64,000 nucleotides of DNA from Verrucomicrobiales bacterium (GTDB taxonomy: Bacteria > Verrucomicrobiota > Verrucomicrobiia > Verrucomicrobiales > DEV007). Made by a program: the position numbers and the translations under genes. Location of the stretch: assembly GCA_029213005.1 (NCBI GenBank), contig JARGPI010000007.1:179981-243980 (forward strand), written 5' to 3'. Shown here in pieces: positions 43,412-51,710 of the stretch (positions within the stretch are counted from its first letter, which is position 1; every line of letters begins with the position of its first letter). The notes beneath the pieces are model-generated. The model did no database searches. It saw only the letters and a list, made by a program, of their open reading frames with translations, and was not told where the DNA came from.

Positions 43412-43897
43412 TCAGGCGAGCGCAAGTTCATTCACTTTCGAGATTGCGATGTCGTTGAGCTTCTCATCAGCATCCTTTTCCTCTTCCAAACTGGTTGCGA
43501 GCAAATTGGCAACTTCGTCTTCCTTCAGCATTCTAGCGTAGTGAAGCGCAGTGCCGTAACCGGCGATTTCGTAATGCTCGACACGCTGAGCTGAGGCGAT
43601 CAAACCGGCATCCCGGACCTGATCATCGCCGTCCTCTTTGATCATACTTTCACCTTCTTCAATCAATCCTGCCATAGCATCACACTTCGTGTTGCCCGGA
43701 TTGATTCCGAGAATTTTGCAGGCACTCGAGAGTCGTTCTTTCTGTTGTTTCGTCTCCTCGAGGTGAGCTTCAAAAGCTTTCTTCAGGTCCGGATGGGTTG
43801 CTGCGGACGCGAGTTTTGGAAGCGCTTCGATCATCTGTGATTCAGCTGAATACAGATCTTTTAATTCATGTTTAAACAAGTCTTTCAGTGTTTTCAT
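43412..43897 (-). CDS. DUF892 ferritin-like protein (YciE/YciF family)
   Basis: A 161-residue all-helical protein starting MKTLKDLFKHELKDLYSAES, the conserved first helix of the YciE/YciF family. Further helices carry acidic and histidine residues in the ferritin-like spacing (EAHLEETKQQKERL, RVEHYEIAGYGTALHYA, SLEEEKDADEKL). These four-helix proteins are induced in stress and may bind a di-metal centre; no enzymatic role is proven. I chose ATG at 43897 over upstream 43951 because the family begins here. It faces a divergent promoter region containing ATTTTGCA. Confidence 0.88.
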   Translation of the reverse strand: MKTLKDLFKHELKDLYSAESQMIEALPKLASAATHPDLKKAFEAHLEETKQQKERLSSACKILGINPGNTKCDAMAGLIEEGESMIKEDGDDQVRDAGLIASAQRVEHYEIAGYGTALHYARMLKEDEVANLLATSLEEEKDADEKLNDIAISKVNELALA

Positions 43898-44028
43898 TAA
43901 CTGCCGAGATTTGCAGCAACTATGCCAAAGGGCGGTTTCCCTGAATAGCATTGGGATACGACGGTTTGAGGGCGAAAACCAGGGCTGTTATATCTACAGA
44001 TTCATGCGAATTGCATGTCGCTACATTA

Positions 44029-44038
44029 ATTTTGCAAT
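44029..44038. promoter_or_regulatory. ATTTTGCA motif in divergent promoter region (DUF892 / acidic protein)
   Basis: ATTTTGCAAT in the 231-bp gap between two divergent genes. The same 8-mer occurs in the other three divergent gaps of the 43-60 kb block. It could be an operator or part of an alternative-sigma promoter. Confidence 0.25.
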
Positions 44039-44128
44039 TATTGGGCCTTGAAGTTCGGGCCGGGCCAGCGTTTTGCCGTCGGCATGTTTCATGCAATATA
44101 GAAACAAATGGAATATCTATCGAATCTA

Positions 44129-44314
44129 ATGGACACAGAAACCGACACACCTAATGAGCCGGACGAAACAGAAGAGGCTGAAATTATCATGCCGGATGAT
44201 CCCTATGCACCATCGGGGCCTCCGGTGGTTCCGACGCACCCCAACGATCCCGAGCTAAATCCTTCGGGACCGGTTGTTCCGAATCCGGCCCATCCCGAAG
44301 AGCCCGAACTATAG
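44129..44314 (+). CDS. small acidic proline-rich protein
   Basis: About 61 residues from ATG at 44129 (an upstream ATG at 44108 is also in frame). The first third is very acidic; the rest is an imperfect tandem duplication of about 17 residues: PSGPPVVPTHPNDPELN then PSGPVVPNPAHPEEPEL. It has no membrane segment and is likely disordered. Codon-level repetition and a perfect hairpin just after the stop support a real gene. Function unknown; it is flanked by stress-type genes. Confidence 0.5.
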   Translation: MDTETDTPNEPDETEEAEIIMPDDPYAPSGPPVVPTHPNDPELNPSGPVVPNPAHPEEPEL

Positions 44315-44329
44315 AAAATTGGCAGGACG

Positions 44330-44352
44330 GTGGCTAACTCGACGTTAGCCAC
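44330..44352. terminator. 9-bp perfect hairpin between converging genes
   Basis: GTGGCTAAC (44330-44338) pairs with GTTAGCCAC (44344-44352) around TCGAC. It lies 16 bp after the stop of the small acidic gene and 13 bp before the stop of the converging coiled-coil gene. There is no clear T run, so it may be bidirectional and weakly intrinsic. Confidence 0.6.
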
Positions 44353-44364
44353 TCCGGTGGTGGG

Positions 44365-45024
44365 TCACGGGTTGATATGTCCGCTTGGATTTGCCGTGCC
44401 TTCCCGACTGGAAGTGGGAACCGCTTCGTCCGGGTGTTGGAAGAAACCTTTGAGCCACCGCTTAAACATAGTGTAGCTGGATTCTTCGTCATGGTCATCC
44501 GGTTCGGGGAGCCCGGCCAATTTTTGATCGAGTCGAACTCTCTCCCTCTCAAAGGCTTCCATTGTTTGGGTAGCTGTTGCCTCAAGGTGGGCTTGAACAA
44601 TTTCAAGTCGCTGCAGGAATTCCCACCAGGCGCTTTCCAATTCCCCGCGACACCCGGTGAATCGCTTTTTCGATTCGTCGGTAAGCCGGTTTAGCGTCTC
44701 CCAGGTCGTAGCAAATTGCCTGGTGACCCGCTCGCGGAAGGTAGCGAGTGATTCGGGATCGTCCACTTGTTCGAGAGCGAGAAGGAGGTTTAGCTGACCC
44801 AGTTGTTCTCTGACTTCAGCGAGACTTTGATCAGCATTTCCAGCGAGTTCATCTAAAGAATCAATACTTCGTCTCGCGGCTTCTCCGCAACGCCCCATTT
44901 GCTGCTTGAGCTCTTCTTTTGCTTCGTGATGACTAAGGGATAACTGCCTCCGCATTTCCTGGATCTGTTTTTCCGTGAAATGCTCGAGGTTTTCCAAATT
45001 TTCATTTTCTTTAAAATAGGCCAT
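44365..45024 (-). CDS. coiled-coil protein of unknown function
   Basis: About 219 residues from MAYFKENENL at 45024; a longer frame reaches 45048. It is almost entirely charged and helical with heptad-like spacing (about 15-100 and 125-175), no signal peptide, no membrane segment, and a Ser/Thr/Pro-rich C-terminal tail. I recognise no family. It lies downstream of a VTT-family membrane gene on the same strand, with 75 bp between. Confidence 0.7.
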   Translation of the reverse strand: MAYFKENENLENLEHFTEKQIQEMRRQLSLSHHEAKEELKQQMGRCGEAARRSIDSLDELAGNADQSLAEVREQLGQLNLLLALEQVDDPESLATFRERVTRQFATTWETLNRLTDESKKRFTGCRGELESAWWEFLQRLEIVQAHLEATATQTMEAFERERVRLDQKLAGLPEPDDHDEESSYTMFKRWLKGFFQHPDEAVPTSSREGTANPSGHINP

Positions 45025-45099
45025 GGTATCTATCTTTGCACATCCCATGCCACGATCTATAAACGGGACTTAGTAGGGAAACGATTAACGAAGGACTAG

Positions 45100-45789
45100 C
45101 TATGCTTTTTCCCGGTGGCGGTCGATCCAGACATAGATAGCAAAAGCCGCCAGGCTCACTACTGAAATGGCGATGAGACCCGGTTTCATCCGGTTGAGAT
45201 CCTGCCCCAGCCACGCAATTGCGATAATTAGTGGAAGAGTGCCTATCGCTGTAGCGGTTATGAACCTGAAATAGTTCATTTTGACGATGCCTGCCACGAG
45301 GCTAACCGCATCAGTAGAGATCACCGGGGAAATCCTCGCCGCGATAACTCCCCAAAATCCGTATCGATCGACGAGGTCTTCCATCTTGTTTTCTGTGTTT
45401 TTGCCGATCATTTTGACAGTGCCGGAAGGGCCCAGAAGATTTCCGATGGTGTAGGCGATAGATCCAGCGAGGAGGAGGCCGCCCCACGCTAGCGCGCTGC
45501 CCCAGATCGGTCCGTAGCCGAGCACCGATACCACCATGATCACAAGGGACGGGAGGAACGGGATCAGGGTTTGGAGGACCATGAGGAAGGCGATGACGGC
45601 AAAGCCCCAGGCGCCAAACTCACTCACCCAGCTTTGAATTTCTTCAGGATTGCCTTCGGAAAGCTTCTGGTAGGCCTCGGTCATGAAATTCCGGTAGTTG
45701 TCGGATACGAAATATAACCCGATGAGGAGGAGTAGCATAGTCACTGGGATCAGCCAGGTGAATTTCGATTTCCCATTGGATTTGGTCAT
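45100..45789 (-). CDS. VTT/TVP38-family (DedA-like) membrane protein
   Basis: 229 residues from MTKSNGKSKF at 45789. An N-terminal membrane helix is followed by the VTT core: TLIPFLPSLVIMVVSVLGYGPIWG (re-entrant loop region), GSIAYTIGNLLGPSG, and the later YGFWGVIAARISPVISTDAVSLVAGI with the family FGxxxxxxxRxxP-type arginine. VTT/DedA proteins are implicated in lipid scrambling and envelope homeostasis; the substrate here is unknown. A second VTT protein lies at 48580-49236. Confidence 0.85.
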   Translation of the reverse strand: MTKSNGKSKFTWLIPVTMLLLLIGLYFVSDNYRNFMTEAYQKLSEGNPEEIQSWVSEFGAWGFAVIAFLMVLQTLIPFLPSLVIMVVSVLGYGPIWGSALAWGGLLLAGSIAYTIGNLLGPSGTVKMIGKNTENKMEDLVDRYGFWGVIAARISPVISTDAVSLVAGIVKMNYFRFITATAIGTLPLIIAIAWLGQDLNRMKPGLIAISVVSLAAFAIYVWIDRHREKA

Positions 45790-45891
45790 GTGGATCCTTT
45801 TGCGCAAATTCGATGCCATGAGGAACCGCCGAAAAGAGGGCCAAAGGAGCGGTTGTTTTTGCAGTTTGCATCACCGGAGTGTGAAATTTGC

Positions 45892-45900
45892 AATTTTGCA
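45892..45900. promoter_or_regulatory. ATTTTGCA motif in divergent promoter region (VTT / GH13)
   Basis: AATTTTGCA in the 210-bp gap between the VTT gene (minus) and the GH13 gene (plus), about 100 bp before the GH13 start. TTTGCA also occurs twice just to its left, from about 45866. Confidence 0.25.
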
Positions 45901-45999
45901 CGCTCAATGCGGTCCGGCGGAACCGCTATATCATGACAGATAGGGCCCTGTGGCAGTATTTTTCCGGTGGCACGGGCTATGCAAAAGCGGCTCTGTGTT

Positions 46000-47760
46000 A
46001 TGAAATCAATCAGCCAGTTTTCGGGGTCTGTTTCGACGGACACATCGGTTCATTTTCGACTTTGGGCTCCCAACGCCGACGAGGTATCCGTCGTGGGGGA
46101 TTTTAACGATTGGGATCCCGCAGCGGACCCCATGAAGCGGGGTGATGATGATCACTGGGATATCGACGTGAAAGGCGCGGATGTCGGGGACGAATACAAG
46201 TTTGTGATTAAAAACGGGGATCAAACCCTTAGTAAAAATGATCCCCGGGCGAGAGAAATGACGAATTCCGCTGGAAACAGTATCGTGGTGAAAGATGATT
46301 TCGACTGGGGGGATGACAATTTTCAAATGCCGCCATGGACCGAATTGGTTATCTACGAACTGCATCTCGGTACTTTCAACCGCAAAGGGAATGGAGAAGT
46401 GGAGGGCTGCTTCGATGATACGATCGCAAAGTTGGATCATCTCATCGATCTCGGTATCAATGCCATTGAACTGATGCCGATTGCGGAATTCGCCGGCGAC
46501 CAGTCCTGGGGGTACAATCCGGCGTTTCCTTTTGCTGTGGAGTCCAGTTACGGTGGTGTCGAAGGTCTGAAGCGGTTTATCAAAACCTGCCACTCGAAGG
46601 GCCTCGCTGTTATTATCGATGTTGTTTACAATCATTTTGGTCCCAGTGATCTCGATCTCTGGCAATTCGATGGGTGGAGTCAGGATGGAATGGGCGGGAT
46701 CTATTTCTATAATGATTGGAGAGCCAATACGCCCTGGGGCGATACCCGGCCCGACTATGGCAGGGAGGAAGTCCGAAAGTATATTTTCGATAATGCTATG
46801 ATGTGGCTGGACGCTTTCCGGGCGGATGGACTTCGCTTCGATATGACATTTTACATGAGGTCGGTCGATGATGGGGCGGATATTCCCGAAGGGTGGTCTC
46901 TGGCTCAGTGGATAAACCACGAAATTGGCCAGCGCTATCCCGGTAAAATCACTATCGCGGAGGATCTCAGATCTAACGCATGGATCACCAAAGACACTGG
47001 TGAAGGCGGGGCGGGATTCGGCAGCCAGTGGGACGAACAGTTTGTGCATCCGGTCCGGGAGGTATTGACGACTCAAGAGGATGCAAACCGGAATTTGGAC
47101 GATATCGTTTCCGCTATCACTTTCACCTACAATGGGGATCCATTCCAGCGGGTCGTTTACACCGAGTCACATGACGAAGTTGCCAATGGAAAAAGCCGGG
47201 TTCCCACTGAAGTGGATGAGTATGATCAGGAGGGATATTGGGCCCGGAAGCGTTCGGCGCTGGGGGCATGTCTCACGATGACAACTCCGGGGATTCCTAT
47301 GATCTTTCAGGGACAGGAGTTGCTCGCAACCGGACATTTCGAAGATAATCGCGAGATGGACTGGGATGGGCACGGTGGAGTTTACCGTCTCTATCGGGAC
47401 CTGATAAGGTTGCGCACCAATAGCGAGGGTCAAAGTGAGGCTTTGCAAACCCGGGAAATTTCAATTCTCCACCTCAATCACAAAGATAAAGTTCTCGGTT
47501 ATAGCAGGGGCGAAGGTGACAACCTGATGTATGTAATCATGAATTTTTCCAACACAAAACTCGAGAACTATCGAATCGACTTTCCCCGTGAAGGCAGATG
47601 GCACCTGCTCTTCCATGCCGACGCTGAAGTGTACGGCGAAGGCAGTGACGCTGTGCTTCAAAATATTGACACCGAGCCTGTTAGATGTCAATTGTCGGAA
47701 TGTTCTACAATAATTGAACTCGGCGGTTACGACTGTGCCATTTTTCGTTACGGGAACTGA
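46000..47760 (+). CDS. GH13 alpha-amylase-family enzyme (CBM48; branching/TreZ-like)
   Basis: 586 residues from ATG at 46000. An N-terminal CBM48-like domain (FRLWAPNADEVSVVGDFNDW) precedes a GH13 barrel with all four conserved regions: DVVYNH, GLRFDMTF (nucleophile Asp about 281), ITIAEDLR (acid/base Glu about 321) and TESHDE (His-Asp about 391-392). A C-terminal beta domain follows. WGYNPAFPFAVESSYGG is typical of glycogen branching enzymes and maltooligosyltrehalose trehalohydrolases. The length is closer to TreZ and short branching enzymes than to full GlgB (about 730). It probably acts on intracellular alpha-glucan; exact specificity is unresolved. Confidence 0.85.
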   Translation: MKSISQFSGSVSTDTSVHFRLWAPNADEVSVVGDFNDWDPAADPMKRGDDDHWDIDVKGADVGDEYKFVIKNGDQTLSKNDPRAREMTNSAGNSIVVKDDFDWGDDNFQMPPWTELVIYELHLGTFNRKGNGEVEGCFDDTIAKLDHLIDLGINAIELMPIAEFAGDQSWGYNPAFPFAVESSYGGVEGLKRFIKTCHSKGLAVIIDVVYNHFGPSDLDLWQFDGWSQDGMGGIYFYNDWRANTPWGDTRPDYGREEVRKYIFDNAMMWLDAFRADGLRFDMTFYMRSVDDGADIPEGWSLAQWINHEIGQRYPGKITIAEDLRSNAWITKDTGEGGAGFGSQWDEQFVHPVREVLTTQEDANRNLDDIVSAITFTYNGDPFQRVVYTESHDEVANGKSRVPTEVDEYDQEGYWARKRSALGACLTMTTPGIPMIFQGQELLATGHFEDNREMDWDGHGGVYRLYRDLIRLRTNSEGQSEALQTREISILHLNHKDKVLGYSRGEGDNLMYVIMNFSNTKLENYRIDFPREGRWHLLFHADAEVYGEGSDAVLQNIDTEPVRCQLSECSTIIELGGYDCAIFRYGN

Positions 47761-47764
47761 TAAT

Positions 47765-48577
47765 ATGAACACTTTAAGCTATCATATAGGGATGGTTGGT
47801 GGCGGTTTGGAGGCATTTTACTGTCTCGATCGTCTTAGTCTGGAAATCGGTAACCGGAGTGATCTACCAGTTGAAATCGTCATTTACGACCATTCTGATA
47901 TTCCGGTTTCGAAAAAATTATTCAGGGAGGAGCGGGTGGTTCCGATGGTTTCCATCATGCAATTCGATGTCTGGTCTAATGAAAGTCGGAAACGTTTTCC
48001 ACATACATCGTTGAGTTTTCCTCACTGGCTGATGAAAAAGTATCCCGAAAGTGATCATTTCGAAAAAGAGGGAGTTCCGGTGAAGTTGATCGATGACTAT
48101 ATGCATGACTCTCTGTTGCAGGTGCTGATTCGCTTTGCCTTTTCCCAGTCGGTTCAGATATTGAATCGTAGTGTGGATCAGATTTCGGTGAGTAAGCGGG
48201 CTCAGCAAATCGTGGATTCGGAAGGGGACAGCCATATCTTTGATGAATTATTGTTTTTGGTCGATCCTTCTGAAAGCTCCGGTTCCGTTTTGAATATGCT
48301 GAGTTATTCTGATGATTTACCTATTATTTCAGAGAACTCGAGGATCGATGTCGACCGCAAAGGGCGCCCAATGTTGCAGGATGAAGGCAGGGCGACCCAT
48401 ATGGCAATTCTCGGGCTGACTCCGGGTGATTTTGAGGAGGACTCCACGTCCGGTTCATCACTGTGGGCGGTCGATATCCGGAATAACCTTATCAACTGGT
48501 GGTCTAGCTTGAGAAGATCGGAATCGATTCCCTGGGAGGCCCAGAAGCCGATGGAAGCGGCCACTGCAATGGTATAA
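47765..48577 (+). CDS. FAD/NAD(P)-binding-like protein
   Basis: 270 residues from MNTLSYHIGMVGGGLEAFYC at 47765; the GMVGGG turn followed by a helix is a Rossmann dinucleotide-binding motif, as in the FAD-NAD(P)-binding family (HI0933-like and amino-acid-oxidase-related). A second strand region (VEIVIYDHSDIPVSKK) could bind the adenosine ribose. The rest is not diagnostic. It starts 4 bp after the GH13 stop and is probably cotranscribed. The substrate is unknown. It ends 2 bp from the stop of the converging VTT gene. Confidence 0.6.
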   Translation: MNTLSYHIGMVGGGLEAFYCLDRLSLEIGNRSDLPVEIVIYDHSDIPVSKKLFREERVVPMVSIMQFDVWSNESRKRFPHTSLSFPHWLMKKYPESDHFEKEGVPVKLIDDYMHDSLLQVLIRFAFSQSVQILNRSVDQISVSKRAQQIVDSEGDSHIFDELLFLVDPSESSGSVLNMLSYSDDLPIISENSRIDVDRKGRPMLQDEGRATHMAILGLTPGDFEEDSTSGSSLWAVDIRNNLINWWSSLRRSESIPWEAQKPMEAATAMV

Positions 48578-48579
48578 AA

Positions 48580-49236
48580 TCAGATCTTCTTATTGTCGAC
48601 TTTTCGCTTCAACCACTTGGTCGCCAACATCAGAACGGTCATGCCACCTACCAACCAGTAAATCCAGGTCGGATCAAAATCCATAACCGCGCTGCCAGCC
48701 CCTATTGCGATAGGGGCAAATGCGAGATAGACCGGGAATCCTACCCAGAAGTAGTAACGAAACGGCACGTCGGTCAGGGCGAGGAGGTAAAGTTTTAACG
48801 TGTATGGTGGTCCATGTAGAGCCGCGAAAATCAGGGTGAATAAAGCGGGTTGCCGGTCTCCAATTTTCGGGATCTTATAGTCCCAATTCTCGAGTTTCCG
48901 GTTAAACCAGGGGCGAAATTTTCCATGGCCCAGCCAGTAGGCGATGAGATGGTGGAAGGCCATCGCACCTGCCGTAAGCAGGATTCCCGGCCAGAATCCG
49001 AATCGAACTCCGGTAAGGAACAGAATAATTGAAATGGGGAAAGCGACCAGCGGCAGGAGAAAACTGGCAGCGATCAGCCAACCGGCAGGAAGGGACTCGC
49101 CATACTCCAGGATCGCTTCGCGATTGAATGCATCTCTCTCAAGATAGAGCCATACAGCTCCTCCGATAAGGACCAACACACCAAGTGCAATCCGCCAGCG
49201 ATGACGGTGGAGACTTTCTTTGATTTTCGGATTCAT
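48580..49236 (-). CDS. second VTT/TVP38-family membrane protein
   Basis: 218 residues: an N-terminal helix (about 16-33), the VTT core with SFLLPLVAFPISIILFLTG, RFGFWPGILLTAGAMAFHHL and the later YTLKLYLLALTDVPFRYYF, and a final membrane helix. It overlaps the stop of the nuclease/phosphatase fusion by 1 bp, so it is the last gene of the 52-49 kb minus-strand operon. A lipid or envelope role is inferred from the family. Confidence 0.8.
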   Translation of the reverse strand: MNPKIKESLHRHRWRIALGVLVLIGGAVWLYLERDAFNREAILEYGESLPAGWLIAASFLLPLVAFPISIILFLTGVRFGFWPGILLTAGAMAFHHLIAYWLGHGKFRPWFNRKLENWDYKIPKIGDRQPALFTLIFAALHGPPYTLKLYLLALTDVPFRYYFWVGFPVYLAFAPIAIGAGSAVMDFDPTWIYWLVGGMTVLMLATKWLKRKVDNKKI

Positions 49237-51710
49237 TAAGTTGGCTCTTTAAGCGTGAGGCGCACACACACTGCCCGATGATCGGATGCGAGGTTGGCGG
49301 TGGGAGTGTTCGGAATCTCTATCTCCTCAACGGTGAAATGATGAGAAATAAATATATGATCGAGCCGTAGCAGGGGAACTGAAACCGGAAAGGTTGGACG
49401 AATCCTGTGACCGGAGAGTAATTTTTGACTGTCGCGTAACCGGGGCCAGAGCCCTCTAAATACACCGGAAGTGCCGGGAGTATTAAAATCGCCACATAGA
49501 ATTAACGGCTCATCTTCCGGAATGTCACCGATCCATTCGTCGCTCAGTAGTTGACTCATTTGGCGAAAACGATCACTTCGTGCCAGACCGAAGTGGGTAT
49601 TGATAACGTTCACGGCGATCGGTCCTCCGATATCTACCTTTGCCCAGATCGCACCACGGGCCTCTCGCAACCTTCCCCGTCCTGCCGGGGTGAGGAGATC
49701 GGACTTTACGACTTCGAACGGGTAACGTGAAAAGACCCCGATTCCATACTGCTCCCGGCTGTCATGTTTTTCCTCCAGCATCGTTTTGAAAACATGGTTC
49801 ATCCGGAGGTGATTCGCGATCTTCTGGGACTGATCCTGGCGACCGCTGCGTTCGCGGTGGCTGTCGATCTCCTGAACTCCGATTATGTCGGCATCACAAT
49901 GGTTGATGACCCGCGCAATTCGCTCCGGGCGCACCTTCCCGTCCATGCCGATACAGCTGTGAATGTTATAGGTCATCACCCGGATACCAGTGGTTTCCAT
50001 ATCGTCATCCCGTTCCGGCACGATCTCATTCCTTTCTTCCCCGTCGCGGCCCAGGTAGTGTCTGACTATTTCATAGATGCCCTCGCCCCTGACATAGTTT
50101 TTCGTCTGAGGAAAGTGGTGAATATGCCAGTGTCTGAGTCGGTCCGGAATCAGGAGGAAACCCCTGGTTTCCTCACTTCCGGGGCCGGCATGGGCGCCGT
50201 TTTCGATAGGGAAGGTCATAGGCTGATGCCCCGGCCTCCACCCACTGATAAGAAAATCTCCAATGTATTTGCAGTCGAACATTCCGACGAGATCTTCAGA
50301 CACTTCGGTGATGTAAGGATGGTCAGAACCAAGGACTTTTTCGCCGTCCCGGGGTAGTGTCAGAGACTGTACCCTGTACACTTTATCACTGTACAGGGTA
50401 CAGTCGTCGGTGGCCTTAAAAGCGTGGACCCGGCCACTACTGTCACGGATCATTACCAGAGGGATTTTCGCCTGGCAGACGAGTTTTTTCGCATATTCGA
50501 TTTTGTCTTCGTCCGATAGTCTCCCAGGTAGATAGATATGCCCAAGTGGTCCCATCGCAGCGACAAAAATCTGGTGATCGTAATCGGGTTTGGTTTGTTC
50601 CCAGTGTTCCGAATGGCGGTTGAATCCAAGGCTGGATCGTATTCCGCTGACAATGTTTTCCCAAAGGATCGGCACATTTCTCTGGGTAACTTCGGTTCCG
50701 CTGAGGGGCCCTTCGGAGAACGCTTCCTCTACGGCTTCGATTAGAGGTCGACCATTTTCGATTTCGAAGGGGATGGTATGCTCTTGTCCGTGATCGGAGT
50801 AGATCATCAGTTCGTAGTCTCGAATATCGGAGTGCGATGCGGTATAGTGAAAATCCCGAATCGCCCGATCGATTCCTGATAATGTCCGGTGGGCAAATCC
50901 GGAGCCGGGGCCCCGACGGTGCGACTGCTCGTCGTAGCCGAGAAAGTTCGCGTGAATTACCCGGACTCCTGCCTCAATATCCAACTGGACCCGAAAGCGG
51001 ATCAGTTCCCTGACAACCATACTGACAGCGATGCGGGCCGGTATAAATTTTAATTCGGCGATAGTGTCCTCTCCTTTGAATTGACCGCGAACCATATCAA
51101 AAACGGCGAGAAAAAATTCGATAAACGCCAGCGCGCAGATCTTCAGCATTCGGGGGAGATGCAGGGTAAGTAGCACCGCCCAGCGCCATAATTTGATACC
51201 GCGGAAGAATTCATTGGGAGCCAGGTCCTGCGAGCAGTAACGGGTTTTCGTTGCTCCGGCGCGATAGACGTTGGAATAACCATTGCCGCCCTCCAGTAAA
51301 GGTTCGCTTTCACTGGCCATTTCCTCTTCGATAATTCGAGCGGACTCGGCGTCGTACATACTGAAATCTCTACCCGTTTCTCTATCAAGAAAGTGGAAGC
51401 CCGGAACGACGCTCTTTTTACCATAGAAAATTTCCCCCTGAACTGCCGGCGTGGTTGAGGGGACACCGGAGTAGAAGTTTGTCAGAGTAAAATGGCGTCG
51501 GTTGACGAGGCTGGAAAGAAAAGGGAGGCGTCCTTCGCGGACGGCTTTTTCGAATTGGGTCCGGGACAGTCCATCGACCTGGATTAGTATGATACCGGGA
51601 CGGGCCGGTTCGGATGGGGGGACCGGTAATCTCAATAGGCGGGCCGACCAATAAATATGGCTGAATTTGCGGCGCAGCCATCGCCAGCGAACTGCGAATC
51701 GACTAATCAA
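49236..51710 (-). CDS. alkaline-phosphatase-superfamily domain fused to an EEP nuclease/phosphatase domain
   Basis: 824 residues. Residues about 38-560 resemble type I phosphodiesterase/nucleotide pyrophosphatase: GIILIQVDGLSRTQFEKA (metal Asp), a Ser/Thr-rich SGVPSTTPAVQGEIFYGKK nucleophile region, and IYSDHGQEHT (metal Asp/His). Residues about 565-824 are an endonuclease/exonuclease/phosphatase domain: VMTYNIHSCIGMDGK, IGVQEID, INTHFG, LILCGDFNTP, LDHIFIS and SDHRAVC, all catalytic motifs. There is a hydrophobic stretch near 190-210. It could hydrolyse phosphodiesters of lipid head groups or nucleotides; the cofactors are metals. It overlaps the upstream GT4 gene by 8 bp. A palindromic repeat pair lies in its coding sequence. 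Confidence 0.8.
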   Translation of the reverse strand: MISRFAVRWRWLRRKFSHIYWSARLLRLPVPPSEPARPGIILIQVDGLSRTQFEKAVREGRLPFLSSLVNRRHFTLTNFYSGVPSTTPAVQGEIFYGKKSVVPGFHFLDRETGRDFSMYDAESARIIEEEMASESEPLLEGGNGYSNVYRAGATKTRYCSQDLAPNEFFRGIKLWRWAVLLTLHLPRMLKICALAFIEFFLAVFDMVRGQFKGEDTIAELKFIPARIAVSMVVRELIRFRVQLDIEAGVRVIHANFLGYDEQSHRRGPGSGFAHRTLSGIDRAIRDFHYTASHSDIRDYELMIYSDHGQEHTIPFEIENGRPLIEAVEEAFSEGPLSGTEVTQRNVPILWENIVSGIRSSLGFNRHSEHWEQTKPDYDHQIFVAAMGPLGHIYLPGRLSDEDKIEYAKKLVCQAKIPLVMIRDSSGRVHAFKATDDCTLYSDKVYRVQSLTLPRDGEKVLGSDHPYITEVSEDLVGMFDCKYIGDFLISGWRPGHQPMTFPIENGAHAGPGSEETRGFLLIPDRLRHWHIHHFPQTKNYVRGEGIYEIVRHYLGRDGEERNEIVPERDDDMETTGIRVMTYNIHSCIGMDGKVRPERIARVINHCDADIIGVQEIDSHRERSGRQDQSQKIANHLRMNHVFKTMLEEKHDSREQYGIGVFSRYPFEVVKSDLLTPAGRGRLREARGAIWAKVDIGGPIAVNVINTHFGLARSDRFRQMSQLLSDEWIGDIPEDEPLILCGDFNTPGTSGVFRGLWPRLRDSQKLLSGHRIRPTFPVSVPLLRLDHIFISHHFTVEEIEIPNTPTANLASDHRAVCVRLTLKEPT
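50368..50402. repeat. palindromic 13-mer pair inside a coding sequence
   Basis: TGTACCCTGTACA at 50368-50380 and its reverse complement at 50390-50402, 22 bp apart, identical in sequence and spacing to the first pair between gatC and gatA (16861-16895). It encodes part of residues DCTLYSDKVYRVQ of the host protein without breaking the frame. Confidence 0.8.

Noticed and set aside
46006..47076. 356-codon minus-strand frame opposite the GH13 gene
   Set aside because: All GH13 catalytic motifs lie on the plus strand; the antisense frame is a codon-bias shadow.
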